Source of the DNA: Dallia pectoralis | Lineage: Eukaryota > Chordata > Actinopteri > Esociformes > Umbridae | DNA: 64,000 nt | NCBI GenBank assembly: GCA_029465975.1 | Contig: CM055742.1 | Coordinates: forward strand, 4,436,056 to 4,500,055 | Reading direction: 5' to 3' | Shown here: positions 36,536 to 48,882 of the stretch, piece by piece | Layout: every line of letters starts with the position of its first letter | Position numbering within the stretch: the first letter of the stretch is position 1 | Position numbers and translations under genes: made by a program | Notes under the pieces: generated by a model | What the model was told of the DNA's origin: nothing | The model's database searches: none | The model's input: only the letters and a program-made list of their open reading frames with translations

Positions 36536-37644
36536 GATTCCCACGCAAGCGAAAGGGGGTGTGTGCTCGGGGGAATAAATCAAATAATTGCGCGTTAAAG
36601 CTACAGTAGTCACAATGACCTCCTTGTCGTAGCTTGTGTTGGGGGCGGGGACAGAGCAGGGGCGGGGCTTGCTGAGGGCGAAACGACCGTGTGCAATAGT
36701 TCCAAATATCCCCAGCGTTTCTCCACAGCGAGAGCCCGGAAAAAAAGTCCTTCGAGGGACTACGTAAAAAAAGATTAAAGGTTCCTCTTTAACTGCGGGT
36801 ACTTATGTTGTTTTGGAGCACCTGTAATTCTATACACCACAGTCATTGTTCTGATTCTGTGTGCCGTAAAGCTCACGTCCTAGCGCCCATATGACTTAAG
36901 GTCCTGTTGCCATTTACCATAAAGTCAACGTCCTGGTGGAGGATGTCGTTACGTTTCTTCTACGTTGCCTTCAGTTGGATACTTCGGGGCCATGGAACAT
37001 TTGTCATGCGGCCTCTTTGCCCTTAAAAGCTAAAAGTGTAAATTTAGGTAGAATTTATTTCCTCTTTCTCATTGCTTCCCTCTCCCTAAGCACCTATTCG
37101 TATCTCTGCCTTCCCACCTCTCTTGTCCTTCTCAACATCTCTCGCGCTCTCTGTCTCTATCTCTTCTCATATTGTCCCTCTCTCTTGCTCTTATCCGCTT
37201 TTCGATAAACCCCACATAAGTCATTTGAAACAGTTGTCGTAAAAAGTCCTTAGCCACTCCACAAGATGAATACTCACTGTAACTTTTAATTCCGTTTCCC
37301 CCCTGTGTTCAGCGGTGTGTGCTAAAAGATCATGACTTTGGAAGGCAGCAGGGTTTCCCTCGGGGGCCTGTGGACCACAGCATATGGCATACGCTAACAT
37401 ATTGGCATCTGTTTGACCATCAAAGGTAGTGCGCTTTATGAAACAGTACCATGGGAGATGATAACAACATTTAAGGGAAATTGAAACCACAGGTGAACCA
37501 GGCATTCTGGTGCGTATTACCACTGTACTTGACTAGAGAGTTGATGTGTTGAATGGCACACGGGCAAAAACTCTGATATAACAGAGTAGATACGTGAAAT
37601 GCACTGGATTTATGATGTGTTTGCCAACATCCTACTTTTTATGA
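36536..37644. other. Gene-free stretch with two GC boxes
   Basis: GGGGGCGGGG at 36641 and GGGGCGGGGC at 36659 are Sp1-type words, followed by AGTCCTTCGAGGGACT near 36747, which can fold as a short hairpin. No exon with recognisable product is seen. Confidence 0.4.
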
Positions 37645-37960
37645 GAATACAGTGCTTCAGCATTCTACTTGACTAATAAGAATACAGTGCTTCAGCATTC
37701 TACTTGACTAATAAGAATACAGTGCTTCAGCATTCTACTTGACTAATAAGAATACAGTGCTTCAGCATTCTACTTGACTAATAAGAATACAGTGCTTCAG
37801 CATTCTACTTGACTAATAAGAATACAGTGCTTCAGCATTCTACTTGACTAATAAGAATACAGTGCTTCAGCATTCTACTTGACTAATAAGAATACAGTGC
37901 TTCAGCATTCTACTTGACTAATAAGAATACAGTGCTTCAGCATTCTACTTGACTAATAAG
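37645..37960. repeat. 35-bp minisatellite, 9 essentially identical copies
   Basis: The unit contains AATACAGTGCTTCAGCATTC and TACTTGACTAATAAG. I see no differences between the nine copies, which points to very recent expansion or ongoing homogenisation. Confidence 0.97.
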
Positions 37961-40900
37961 CATGGGAATATTTTATATACCAATAAAATATTTCCTTTAA
38001 TTTGAGAATCTACATTGACCTCTTGGTGATAGTCAGTGGTTTCAATTAATCAAGTCAGGATGTGCTTTTAATTTGGAGATCCACTTACTCCCACTTTAGA
38101 GTCCTTTAATCTATTCCGAGCTCCAAATGAAACATATTCGGCATGTTGTCTAGTGACTTGAAGTTGGAGTCAAAGATGGATTTGCAATATGATGAGCGTG
38201 GAGCTCACTGGCATCTGATTAAAGGGTTAGTCAGCAGAGGAAACAACTTGTCTGTGAACGACTGGCCTGGTCTGTACTTTGTAGGCAATGACAAGGGACA
38301 GCTAGTTCACATGATGTGGTAGAGTTGTAGATGCAGTGTGTATAGACCGGACAGTGAAGTAGGAAACACATCAATAATGGCAAGAGACATTTCAAAAGCT
38401 AACTGCACATGTCCATAGAAAGCAATTTATTAATAATATTTACTAAAACGGGTTGTTAAAAACTGTGTGATGGAAAAGAAAGACGAGGAACATTTTCTTC
38501 TCCGTGATATCTTTCCTTTTGTAAAGTTTTCCCAAACAACTTGCTTATCTCACAGACCGTTGGACACTCATCTATCGGAGCGGAAAGAGGCAGAGGGACG
38601 TGGTCTTTGGAGGCTGCCAGCGTTCCCCTTTACAAACGATGTCCCCTCGGCATTCTCCGCACGGAAACGGGAGAAAAGTTCACGACCAGACGTAGGAGAA
38701 GATGATCCCCCTTGGCAAACGCTTCTGAAATGCACAGGCTTGTTTATTGTAAGAAGCTAACGCTTAGGCCCTAGCAGAGTTCCTGTACATTCATTTATCT
38801 GTGACACTTCCTTTCAAAATGGCTTCCTGGTCTCGGGATGTGAATGTAAACAGAACGGAAGGGAGAGAATCTGGGTAATTGGATGAGGACATTTCTATGT
38901 GCCGTGCAATGATAAGAGAGCTGGAGATAGATAAAGGCTTTGTCCCACCAAAATGTTTTTCCCAAACCTTTTACACTCTCCCTCTGGAGAACTATTTTGA
39001 AACAGGTTTACAGAAGATCACACAGGTGGTCCCGTCTAAGGTTTGAGGTGTCAGCCAAAGCACAAATCTACCTCAACTTTTCTTTTGCAATTTATTCCAA
39101 GCAGCTGGCTGCGGTATTTGTTACTACCTCAATCTGTCCCACCAGCAGTTAAGGTTTGTTTAGCCAATAGCTAAAGCACAGAGATTTACACAGAGATTTA
39201 CACAAGTAACGAGATAGGGGATCAAAATGACACGAGGGAGATGCAGGATATGGTTTGAGCAAGATGCCCGGTGAATTGAATGTTGGACAATCATATCTTA
39301 GCACTAAATAACGACAGTGTTTTAAAACGGGGGGGTTTAAAAGCAGGAAATATAGCGTAGATACAATAAGCTCATGTTAATGCAAAGCTTTGTTCCCAGC
39401 ATCACTGTAGCTGTGATGTCAGAGTGTTTTTGGTAACACTAGAAGAAATAGAAGAAGGTTTGGAGAAATACTGTTTTTTTGCCGAGCTGCAGTTGTGTGT
39501 GTTCCAATGAACACTGTGCGGCTTAAATTTCAGATGAAACGAAAGAAAGAAAATGAAAACACATTTTTAATTTAGCACAAGAACCTAACAATTTGCCAAA
39601 CACAAGTTGTTAATCAAATCCTTACTGTGTGTGTGTGTGTGTGTTAGTTGTCAATGGAGCTCCAATAGTGGACCATGCATCTACAACAAAAAAATACAAC
39701 CGTACCTAGTAAAAAAAGCTACATTTAATAATTGACCTCTTTTGCGTTTGGCCTAATTAAATTTAAAAAAAGTTTGATAATTTGTGTGTTTGTGTGTTAG
39801 CATTAATCATTTTCATGTATGCAAAATGAAGCTTGATTGTGTAGGATGGAGTGGCAAGTTGCAAACCAGGAGTAACTGCTTACTGACGAACCAACCAGAA
39901 CAGACCACGGCCAGTAGCAGTCCAACATCTCATGGTGTACATTTCCTACTGTGGGAGAAAACACCAAATATTGCCAAAATAATCGTTGCCGGAAAAAAAA
40001 CACAGAAAAGTACTTTTTACGTCTACGAAGATAATCAGACACACAGATGTTTCCGGGGGAAACGGAATGCTGAGTTGTGCTGCGACCAGACGAGCGATTC
40101 GAAACTTGATTACTCCAACGGGCAGTCTAATGAAAAATTATACACAATTTAATTATTTTATGAGAGATTAAAGCTTACATATTCCTTGCACGCTTTCCTG
40201 TTTAGGCTATTTGGGTTAACCAGCGTCACTTTTGTACTATTGCAAGTCGGGCCGTTTTCGAGAGGGTTGAGTGCCGCTCACTCAGCCTGAAATAACACAG
40301 AGGCCGCGTCTTAAACTGACTCCTATGTACTACATAGTGAACCAGTCTGTCGGTAGGGCTCCAGTCAAACCTAGTGCTCTGCTTAGGACAGAGTGGAGTG
40401 TTTGGGATGCTGGATGGGTCTGCTCTTGTTTAATGAAACGATAAAACAAGTTTGTTTTTGTTTTAATCAAAAAGGATTTTATGTTAGACGGCGAGTTCTG
40501 TAACCAATAAATGTGCAATAATTTATGGATTAGCTTTAGTGTTTTTTTTTAAGTTCCCTCTTCTGTGAATCAGAAATGAATTTGTCTTATGCGTTCCAAC
40601 ATCCGGAGACATTTTTAATACTTTTAAGATGAGGTTCAAAACAAAACGGCGAAAACCTTCTAAAAAACCCAGTGTGTGATTCCACTGGACCGACTCCTGG
40701 AAAAGGGAATTGAGACGTTCAGAACTAAACACTACAAGTCTTGGGTCTGAGTTTTGAATGGTTTGGAAGATGAGTGGGATTGTAAAATAAACATCGCACA
40801 CTTGTAGTTTTGTTAAACTTTGTCATAATATCAAATAGCTTCTCATAAATCATCATGAAAAGACGGAGGAATTGGTGCTGTGGTTCTGGGTCATTCCAAA

Positions 40901-41005
40901 GATATTTCCGGGCCCTCGGCAGCTCTTAAATACTATTACAGCATGGTGACCTAACACTCTCTAGCTGAGTTTAGTGATTGATGTCTGATATCTGATCGGG
41001 TTGTT
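37961..41005. other. Gene-free AT-rich stretch
   Basis: Several open frames of 60-122 codons occur (for example 38467-38760 and 39784-40152), but none shows a domain, signal or biased codon use. A CACTCCACTTT-poor single-copy texture prevails. A diverged interspersed repeat lies at 40305-40400. Confidence 0.45.
40305..40400. repeat. Diverged short interspersed repeat of salmonid/pike type, copy 4
   Basis: CTCCTATGTACTACATAGTG and GGGCTCCAGTCAAACCTAGT resemble the arms of the family, arranged as a loose inverted repeat. Confidence 0.45.
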
Positions 41006-41872
41006 CACTTTGTAAAGGTATTGACTGGGCTGTTTACTTTGTAAAGGTATTGACTGGGCCTGTTTACTTTGTAAAGGTATTGACTGGGCTGTTTACTTTG
41101 AAAAGGTATTGACTGGGCTGTTTACTTTGTAAAGGTATTGACTGGGCCTGTTTACTTTGTAAAGGTATTGACTGGGCTGTTTACTTTGTAAAGGTATTGA
41201 CTGGGCTGTTTACTTTGTAAAGGTATTGACTGGGCTGTTTACTTTGTAAAGGTATTGACTGGGCTGTTTACTTTGTAAAGGTATTGACTGGGCTGTTTAC
41301 TTTGTAAAGGTATTGACTGGGCTGTTTACTTTGTAAAGGTATTGACTGGGCTGTTTACTATTTAAAGGTATTGACTGGGTTGTTTACTTTGTAAAGGTAT
41401 TGACTGGGCTGTTTACTTTGTAAAGGTATTGACTGGGCCTGTTTACTATTTAAAGGTATTGACTGGGCTGTTTACTATTTAAAGGTATTGACTAGGCTGT
41501 TTACTATTTACAGGTATTGACTGGGCTGTTTACTATTTACAGGTATTGACTGGGCTGTTTACTATTTAAAGGTATTGACTGGGCTGTTTACTATTTACAG
41601 GTATTGACTGGGTTGTTTACTATTTACAGGTATTGACTGGGTTGTTTACTATTTAAAGGTATTGACTGGGTTGTTTACTATTTACAGGTATTGACTGGGT
41701 TGTTTACTATTTACAGGTATTGACTGGGTTGTTTACTATTTACAGGTATTGACTGGGCTGTTTACTATTTACAGGTATTGACTGGGCTGTTTACTATTTA
41801 CAGGTATTGACTGGGTTGTTTACTATTTACAGGTATTGACTGGGCTGTTTACTATTTACAGGTATTGACTGG
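41006..41872. repeat. 29-bp minisatellite, about 30 copies, in two variant domains
   Basis: The unit is GGTATTGACTGGGCTGTTTACT plus a variable end. In the left part the end is TTGTAAA. From about 41440 onward it is ATTTAAA or ATTTACA. Some units have an additional C (GGGCCTG) or GGGTTG. The variants are strongly sorted along the array. Confidence 0.97.
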
Positions 41873-42089
41873 TGCTTGATGGGCCCATGAGCCTGAATCT
41901 TATTTTATGTTGTACAATTAAAACGCAACTGTTTTTATTTCATTTTATATATGCTGTTGTACCCAGTAACCTAATGATTTAGTATCTTTCATCTGGTATG
42001 TAATCTACACATAGAGGCTATTTGGTTTAATATAATACATGTTTCATAACAGAGGCCACTAACAATTGTTTGTTTGTAGCTTTTTCGTC

Positions 42090-42180
42090 TCTGTGGCACG
42101 GGGGAGTCGAACCCAGGGCGCTTGCATTGAAAGCGATGTGTTTCACCGCAGGCTCTGGGCATGGATCGGGATGGTGTCTC
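42090..42180 (-). repeat. tRNA-derived remnant (possible SINE head or tRNA pseudogene)
   Basis: On the minus strand GGGTTCGACTCCC (42102-42114) is a perfect B-box word. Directly upstream, CGCTTTCAATGCAAGCG (42119-42135) folds as a 5-bp stem with a 7-base loop like an anticodon arm. The T-stem and acceptor stem do not pair well and the base before the loop centre is not the expected T33, so this is not a functional tRNA gene. Confidence 0.4.
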
Positions 42181-42400
42181 ACGCGGTGGGAATATGTCGG
42201 AATGTCCCCGTTAAGCACAGTACCAGATAGGATTAGAGATTCACATTTTCCACGTAGCAACACTAAGCCCTGGGCAGTGGCGTTGAGTATTGAGGACCGG
42301 TGGACCTCCGCTATCAACAGTGGACCAGGGCTGTTCCAGAGTGGTAAATCAATACAGTACATTCACCCAGATGCTGAGTGTGTATGCATGCATTCAATCA

Positions 42401-42502
42401 CACACACACACACACACACACGCGCTCACACACTCACACACATGCATGCACACGCACACACGCACACACACACGCACGCACACATGCACACACACACACA
42501 CG
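42401..42502. repeat. Compound CA microsatellite
   Basis: CA repeats with CGCA, TGCA and CTCA interruptions over about 100 bp. Confidence 0.95.
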
Positions 42503-42989
42503 TGTAAATAAATCTGGCCTTAGCCAACGTGTCAGTAACACCTGAATCTAGTACTCAATGTTATCGCTTCTCCTACAAGCAAAGGTTTAACGGTTATCTA
42601 TTGTATGTAGAAGGCAACTTATCCTTCTCCTCCCCTGACACTTTAGTTAGTACTCAACCCCCCCCACCACCACACATACAAACACTCTCTGGCTCTTTCT
42701 CACACACACACACACACACACACACGTACGTCAGACACACGTACGTCAGACACACCACAGCAAAATGGTCTCACATTGCCACGGACAGCTTGAAAAGTGC
42801 TGCTTTTAGGCCGGACTCCAGGACTTTGCAGAGTTCAAAGGCCTGAGAAAAGAATGTCTAGCGTTTGTCCAACTGATGCACTAATGGGACGGGAGCGTTG
42901 CTTCACACTTCTGATCTATGCCTTCCACTTTCACTGGTAGCTCAACTAAATCCACCGGGACGTCCTGATTTCACATCCCGCCATTCCGC

Positions 42990-43210
42990 CTCGGCCTCCG
43001 ACTACCTCCCAGCTCCGTATCCTATTAATAATCCGAGGGAAATTGTCACGGGATAAAATGGAACGGATTGCCTTTTCATCCCCTCCGCATCGTCCTGAGA
43101 GGTGAACATAAATATGAGCGCCTCCCTCGAAGCCAAAGGTTTACGGTGATTCTGCCTTAATGACCGTTCATCACCGCAGCCCACTACTGGAATTGAGGAA
43201 GGAATTAGGT
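42990..43210. promoter_or_regulatory. Candidate distal cis-regulatory element
   Basis: Single-copy island with CCTATTAATAATCCGAGGG, GAACATAAATATGAGCGCC and TGCCTTAATGACCGTTCATC. It looks constrained by texture: low in simple repeats and rich in homeodomain words. Confidence 0.28.
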
Positions 43211-43879
43211 TAGCACTCTGTGTGTATCGGGACACCCCTTACCGGGCGGGACAAATGAGACGCAGAAAGGGGAGATAGAGATGGAAAGAGAAGAGAGAGA
43301 CAGAAAGAAATATGACTTGCTCTGCGGAAAGCAACGTGGAAACTTCCCATCTTGTTGCCGTCCATCCCTTATTGGGGGGAGAGAGGGGGGAATGTTTGGA
43401 AACGAACTCTTCTAAACCGTCTTATTGATGCTCTGCCAAAGCGAATCCTGAGTACATTTTTCTGACCCGATCCTCTGGCCAACTTGCCAATAAGTCCACT
43501 GTCGTTTTTTAGGTGTTAGGAAGGAGTAGTATGTGTGTGTGTGTGTGTGTTCTCTTACTCACACACACACACACACACTCACTCACACAAACTTGTGGTG
43601 TTTTGGGACAACCTGGACCGGTGCCATGACTCCTATTAGAGGAGGGGCCATTCCATCCCCGGCAGCACTCACCGTGTTTCTGACAGATTCGGACAATGAA
43701 AGCGCAGAAATAAAGCCCGGGGTGTCATTTCTTTCTTCCCAACATCACATGAAATGCCAATGGATGTATACGGCGAATTTATAATACGAACACTAAAACT
43801 GCCACGGACTGCTTACACAAATGATAACTCTATCCATCATCTGCGGTGCACTAAAGGGCGTGTGCCAAATGGTGGCTTA

Positions 43880-44185
43880 TTCTCTGCCGAGGGCGTGAGC
43901 GCGAGACTCTGGCCGTAGCCAGTGCACTGCTGAGGGAATAGGCCGTCGTTTGTGCGCGGGAGGGACGCGCGGACATAGGCTCCGCTGCCTAATATAGGAA
44001 CGCCGTGTTATTCCTGTCAGGGTGACTTCAAATGGAGAGAAGACATCTCAGTCGGGTTCACGTTAAATATTGCCCTGAGGGACGGGCTGGCCGCTGGCCA
44101 GCTCTAAGAAGTGTTAACGTTGGCACTTCCACTGTGTACATTTCTGGTAAATTGTTTTAGTGTTTATTTGACGGCATATGCGGCA
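43880..44185. promoter_or_regulatory. Candidate distal cis-regulatory element
   Basis: CpG-bearing single-copy island with GCCTAATATAGGAACGCC, CACGTTAAATATTGCCC, GGCCGCTGGCCAGC and TTTAGTGTTTATTTGACGG. Confidence 0.27.
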
Positions 44186-44316
44186 GAGGATTGATGGATG
44201 GGAAAATTAGACATCTTAGTCTTCTCTCTCTCCATCTCCGTCCCACTCTTCCGATCCCCTCGTCGCGGCCCCATCTTACCTTTTTCAGTCATATTACTGA
44301 CTCTGGGGGGAAAGGG

Positions 44317-44318
<2 letters not shown>

Positions 44319-44386
<68 letters not shown>
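44319..44386. repeat. (TG)n microsatellite
   Basis: Perfect TG run of about 68 bp. Confidence 0.97.
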
Positions 44387-44387
<1 letters not shown>

Positions 44388-45636
44388 CAATACCGTGGAA
44401 CTTCGAGGGTTGTGAGAGACTTGGTTGTTAGCAGAATAGACCTTGTGTCAAAAAGAACCAGACAAGAGAGGCTCTAGTGCAGCTGAGGGCAGAACTCCTT
44501 CACTTCTCATACACACAGACATACAACACACACACATATACCACACATAACAAACACACACATAACACACATTTTACACACACACACACATGTATAAAAC
44601 ACACACATGTAACACACACACCTACCACACAGTGGAGGCTACCAGAAAGCTACATCGATCACGGCATGATACCGAAACTCAATCTAGGACTGTTTTCCCG
44701 GATTCATGGCGGTTTGTAAACAGACAGCGATTAACTAAACAAGACGGAAGACAAGAAACCGGGGTGGCTTTTATGGCCACAGAAAGTGAGGCACTTCTAC
44801 TGAGAGGGTAGAAGTCCAGTAGCCAGATTATTGGGACTGCAGGCACCACTGTTGGCAGCTGAATGAGACTCTCAAAGACCTTCGGGTCTCTCCTCTAATG
44901 GACAGAGACCACGCACTGGAAAGGGTCAGACTGTAAACTCATCAGGAGGGTTGTGGGTAAACGAAATCCTCGGCTATCCGGGAGTTGAGATCTCACAAAA
45001 GATCACTTCTGTTTTTTTCTGATTAAGGATACGACATTAAGAAATGTGATTGTTTCCTTGTGCCAAGAAAGGAAGCAAAAGTCTACTATTTTCTCCTCCT
45101 GTTTAATTCACCTGCGTATATGACGTTCACGTAGGCATAAAGTAACCAACCTTAGTTTAAACCCTAGCATTGCCGTGCTCTTAATTTAGCAAAATTTAAC
45201 ACTGCCATTTATAGTAAATTACCAAGTGGTTGAATTTGTTTTTTTTTACCTTTTAAAACACGTAACAAATTGACCGTCACCCCGTCACCAACTTCCTGCA
45301 AAAAAAACTTTTGCCAACAGTGACTTCACCACCTCGCAGTACAGCTGTCTGGTTTGGTGGAATACACTTCCCTGGTTGCCGTGTAATCAGTCCTGTTAGA
45401 TTAAATTCTATTTATTACTCTGGTCTTCCAACTTCTCCAGAAAAATACATAGAATGTCAGAGTAAAAAATCGACTCCAACGCAGTTTTTCTTCGGAGAAA
45501 ACGTGAGACTAGTTGGTGGCAGCATAACAACAATGACTGTCACAGTGTTTGTACGTGACATTGTTTTTACATCTCGGTTCGTGTGTGTCACACGTTAGCA
45601 CACAATGGCTCACCCTTCCTGTTAGCAATACCAGAC

Positions 45637-46042
45637 CTTTACAAGTGGTCACTTTACACTTTACTTTACATGTGGTCACTTAACACTTTAAACTTTACTT
45701 TACAAGTGGTCACTTAACACTTTAAACTTTACTTCACAAGTGGTCACTTAACACTTTAAACTTTACTTCACAAGTGGTCACTTTACATTTTACTTTACAA
45801 GTGGTCACTTTACATTTTACTTTACAAGTGGTCACTTTACACTTTACTTTACAAGTGGTCACTTTACACTTTACTTTACAAGTGGTCACTTTACACTTTA
45901 CTTTACAAGTGGTCACTTTACACTTTACTTTACAAGTGGTCACTTTACACTTTACTTTACAAGTGGTCACTTTACACTTTACTTTACAAGTGGTCACTTT
46001 ACACTTTACTTTACAAGTGGTCACTTTACACTTTACAAGCGG
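45637..46042. repeat. 27-bp minisatellite of GTGGTCACTTTACACTTTAC, with longer units at the left end
   Basis: Three 35-bp units containing CACTTAACACTTTAAACTTT are followed by about ten 27-bp units. Units change from TTTACATTTTAC to TTTACACTTTAC along the array. Since 27 is a multiple of three, frames on both strands stay open (VVTLHFTLQ and TTCKVKCKV). These are not genes. This is the last minisatellite before hand2. Confidence 0.96.
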
Positions 46043-46234
46043 TCAGTGTCTGTGACGTTTTACGTGAACAAACTCAAGCCCGATGGCCTGTGAACTCAGG
46101 CAGACATCACAACTTTTTGTCCCCAGTTTTACAAGCCCTGTCTGTCTCTCCCCGAACTCTTCCGACACCACTGAGATGGGTCTCTCCGTCCTTTTCCAAA
46201 CTCGCGCCCACCCCCCCACCCATCGTCCTGAAGT

Positions 46235-46450
46235 TCTCACCGCTGACAATGCTTATTTATGGCTTGTTATCCTTTCTTTAAATCTCCCTAACACCATTAC
46301 ATAACGCTGGCCGAGGTAATGTACACACTAATGGGGGAGAGGGACATAAATCCATCACTCGGTCGTAAATTAACGCCTGGCACTTTTGTGTGCACGGATT
46401 ACATGCTCTGGGGATCGGAGATAATGGCCGGCCGTCGTGGAGCACACAAA
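46235..46450. promoter_or_regulatory. Candidate cis-regulatory element about 9 kb upstream of hand2
   Basis: Single-copy island with ACAATGCTTATTTATGGC, GAGGTAATGTACACACTAAT, ACATAAATCCATCACTCGG, CGTAAATTAACGCCTGGC and GGAGATAATGGCC. Multiple homeodomain cores and a GATA word lie within 200 bp. Confidence 0.33.
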
Positions 46451-48194
46451 CATCTGCACACACCCCAAACGCCGATTTTTTGTGTGTTCTCGTTGTTTTC
46501 AGTTGGATGTGTCCGCACGGCGCTTCACATCACAGTCCTGCAGGGGCCTCTGCGGGGGACAAGTTCCCCGGGACAGAACGGATAGAGCGCAGCCCAGTTG
46601 GTTTAGAAAGAACCCTGGCCTCTCTCGAACACGAGCGTTCACACCACACGTGTGTGACGACAGCGGGACAGAGACGTCCGAGACGACCCGCGGTCTGACC
46701 GGAATCGGAGGGTTTATCTCTGAGTAACTCCACAGTCTTGCTCACGACTATGACTAAAGGGTTCGGCTGGTGTGTGAACTCAGGCGCCCCTCCGCGTCAT
46801 TGGTCAAGGCCGGGCTTGGGGAGGCAGGATGAATTATGGGAGGCCTGTGAGCAGAAAGGGAGAGAGGAGGGGGGGAGGTCCCGGTTGTTTATCGATGTAT
46901 CTCAGCGGGAGAAAGGAGTCAGAGGGGAACGTCCAAATGGGTCATGTTAATATGATGAAGAGGGCTCCGAAGACAAACAGGCCTGCACTCAGAAGCAATG
47001 CGAGAATCACTCTTCCTCACGGTTGGTTAGATTCAGGGGAGAAATATGGAAAGGATATGTTTTGACAGGGTTGCTGTCCCAACAGACAGACACACACACA
47101 CAAATAAGCACACACACACACGTGCAGTCCCACAGTGAACGTTTTATGTCTGACCCAGAGTGTCGAGCAAGCCCCAATTAGAAACATCCAAGCCAGGGGC
47201 CTCACACACACACACACACACAAAATGTACAACGTAGTTTCCCTGTGTAATACGATGCCTCCAAAGGAGAACAGGTTGGGGTCTTCCTCTTTAAATAAAA
47301 TAAGCGGTACCATCTAGAGACCAGGTGTGGTCCGATCCAACAGGAGATCCTGATTATCCCACGGAGCTGGGTCACCTAGGTAACAAGTGAAGTTAACAGA
47401 GTCTCATGCAATAACTACACACCACCTGGACGTGCCGATATGCGTTTATCGGTGTTGGTGCTGTCCGTCAGTCTGGCAGTGGCGCGCCGTTCTGTACTCC
47501 AGTGCTTTAAAAAAAAACGTGAAAACAAAGAGAGGTCCAGCTCCGCATAGCGACCCGGGGCGAGTTGGGGCTCTAACGAGAGATTCATTGGGAAACTCAC
47601 CTGCACGGGGTCGACGCCTCTCGTTAATCATGTTGTCGAGCAACGGCGCTCGGAGCGGCCGCGCTCTGACCGCTTAACCTTCCGAAGTCGAGACATTCGG
47701 TTGAAATGTGGAAACCGGCTACGCGATCTCGACGTCTCAATACTTGACTTAATTTAAATGTCATCATAATTACCGAAAATCCATAATTCCGCTATTCCCG
47801 TGCGTAGGCACTGTCCTGTGCGAATTCGTAAGTTCAACAATCTCCAGGAAAGCTGTTTTTCCAGCGCTGTTGTTTTAGGCCTGAAGAAAACCAGCTTCAC
47901 GGGACGGTTGGCTAAACCTGTCTCCGTTGGACCTCATAACGATGGCTGGCCAGGTCATGTTTGGTGGGGGTGCATAATAGAGAGGGCGGAAGAGAAAGAG
48001 TAATAAATGGAGTGAGAGAGTACGCTGGAGAACACACTGCCCGGTTTCCTTGCATTGATCGTCACGGGGAGTCAGGTGTCATCCGTCGATTATCATCCTC
48101 CCACTGCTGGCTTGTATCTGAAACTAGGCAGGCTCAGGGCTTGTTGGTCCCTGTAGATAAGAGACCAGGTGCTGCTGGTAGTGATGCTTAGGAG

Positions 48195-48208
48195 CCAGTA
48201 GGGGGCAC
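48195..48208 (+). promoter_or_regulatory. Candidate CTCF binding site
   Basis: CCAGTAGGGGGCAC fits the vertebrate CTCF core CCASYAGRKGGC at every position. It lies about 7.2 kb upstream of the hand2 start codon and close to where the minisatellite-rich DNA gives way to the hand2 domain. Confidence 0.5.
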
Positions 48209-48848
48209 ACTTCTCTCCGGTTTGAATATATAAAATCCCAATGTCCCAGGGCAGTGACGGGGACATTGCTCTGAGTATAGGGGGCCTTCTTCCAGAAGGG
48301 ACATTAACAGGTGTGCTGGCTCTCTTGTGAGAGAACGGTGTCATGGCTTAATTGTCACTCGAGCCCTCATATAACACAGCTATCGAATCGTCCGCTGTTT
48401 TAAATTGGCGTCTTCATCCAGTTTTTTTATTTAATAAAATTGATTGTCACTCTTGTTTTGTTTTCTAAAACTTTAATTTCTCCGAGCTGCAATGGGAGGA
48501 TATTGATGAAATCGATTTACGAAATCGATTGACGAAGTAGAAGACACAGCAAACAGGGTTTTGTTGGACAAACGTCAACCGTGCTCGTTAAACTGCTAGA
48601 TCGTTAAGACAGTGCTGCATGGTCTAGGTCAGGGAACTATTAGAAGTCCACGACCATGCAAACATATGGTTCTGATTAGGACAGAACAGATTCCCTGCCT
48701 ATTATTGGATTTGCAATGGGTTGCATAAACTGGTTAGTTGTATTGTGTTAGCGGAGAGTCCTGAGTTACGAGTCTCCTCTGTCTCTTAAATTACCCATGT
48801 TCCCTTCTAAAATGGCTCAGTTACAGACGGTTCCACCAGAATGTGTAT

Positions 48849-48882
<34 letters not shown>

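Larger units (their letters stand above)
41873..45636. other. Gene-free stretch with CA/TG tracts and regulatory candidates
   Basis: Holds a tRNA-like remnant (42090-42180), CA tracts (42401-42502, 42701-42725, 43559-43578), TG (43531-43550, 44319-44386), a CA-rich tract (44512-44630) and candidate islands at 42990-43210 and 43880-44185. No exon is recognised. Confidence 0.5.

Noticed and set aside
38467..38760. 97-codon open frame
   Set aside because: No domain or conserved motif is recognised, and open frames of this length occur by chance in this window.
39784..40171. 122-codon frame with possible Cys-rich segment
   Set aside because: Start region is TG-rich, other frames overlap on both strands, and no family is recognised.
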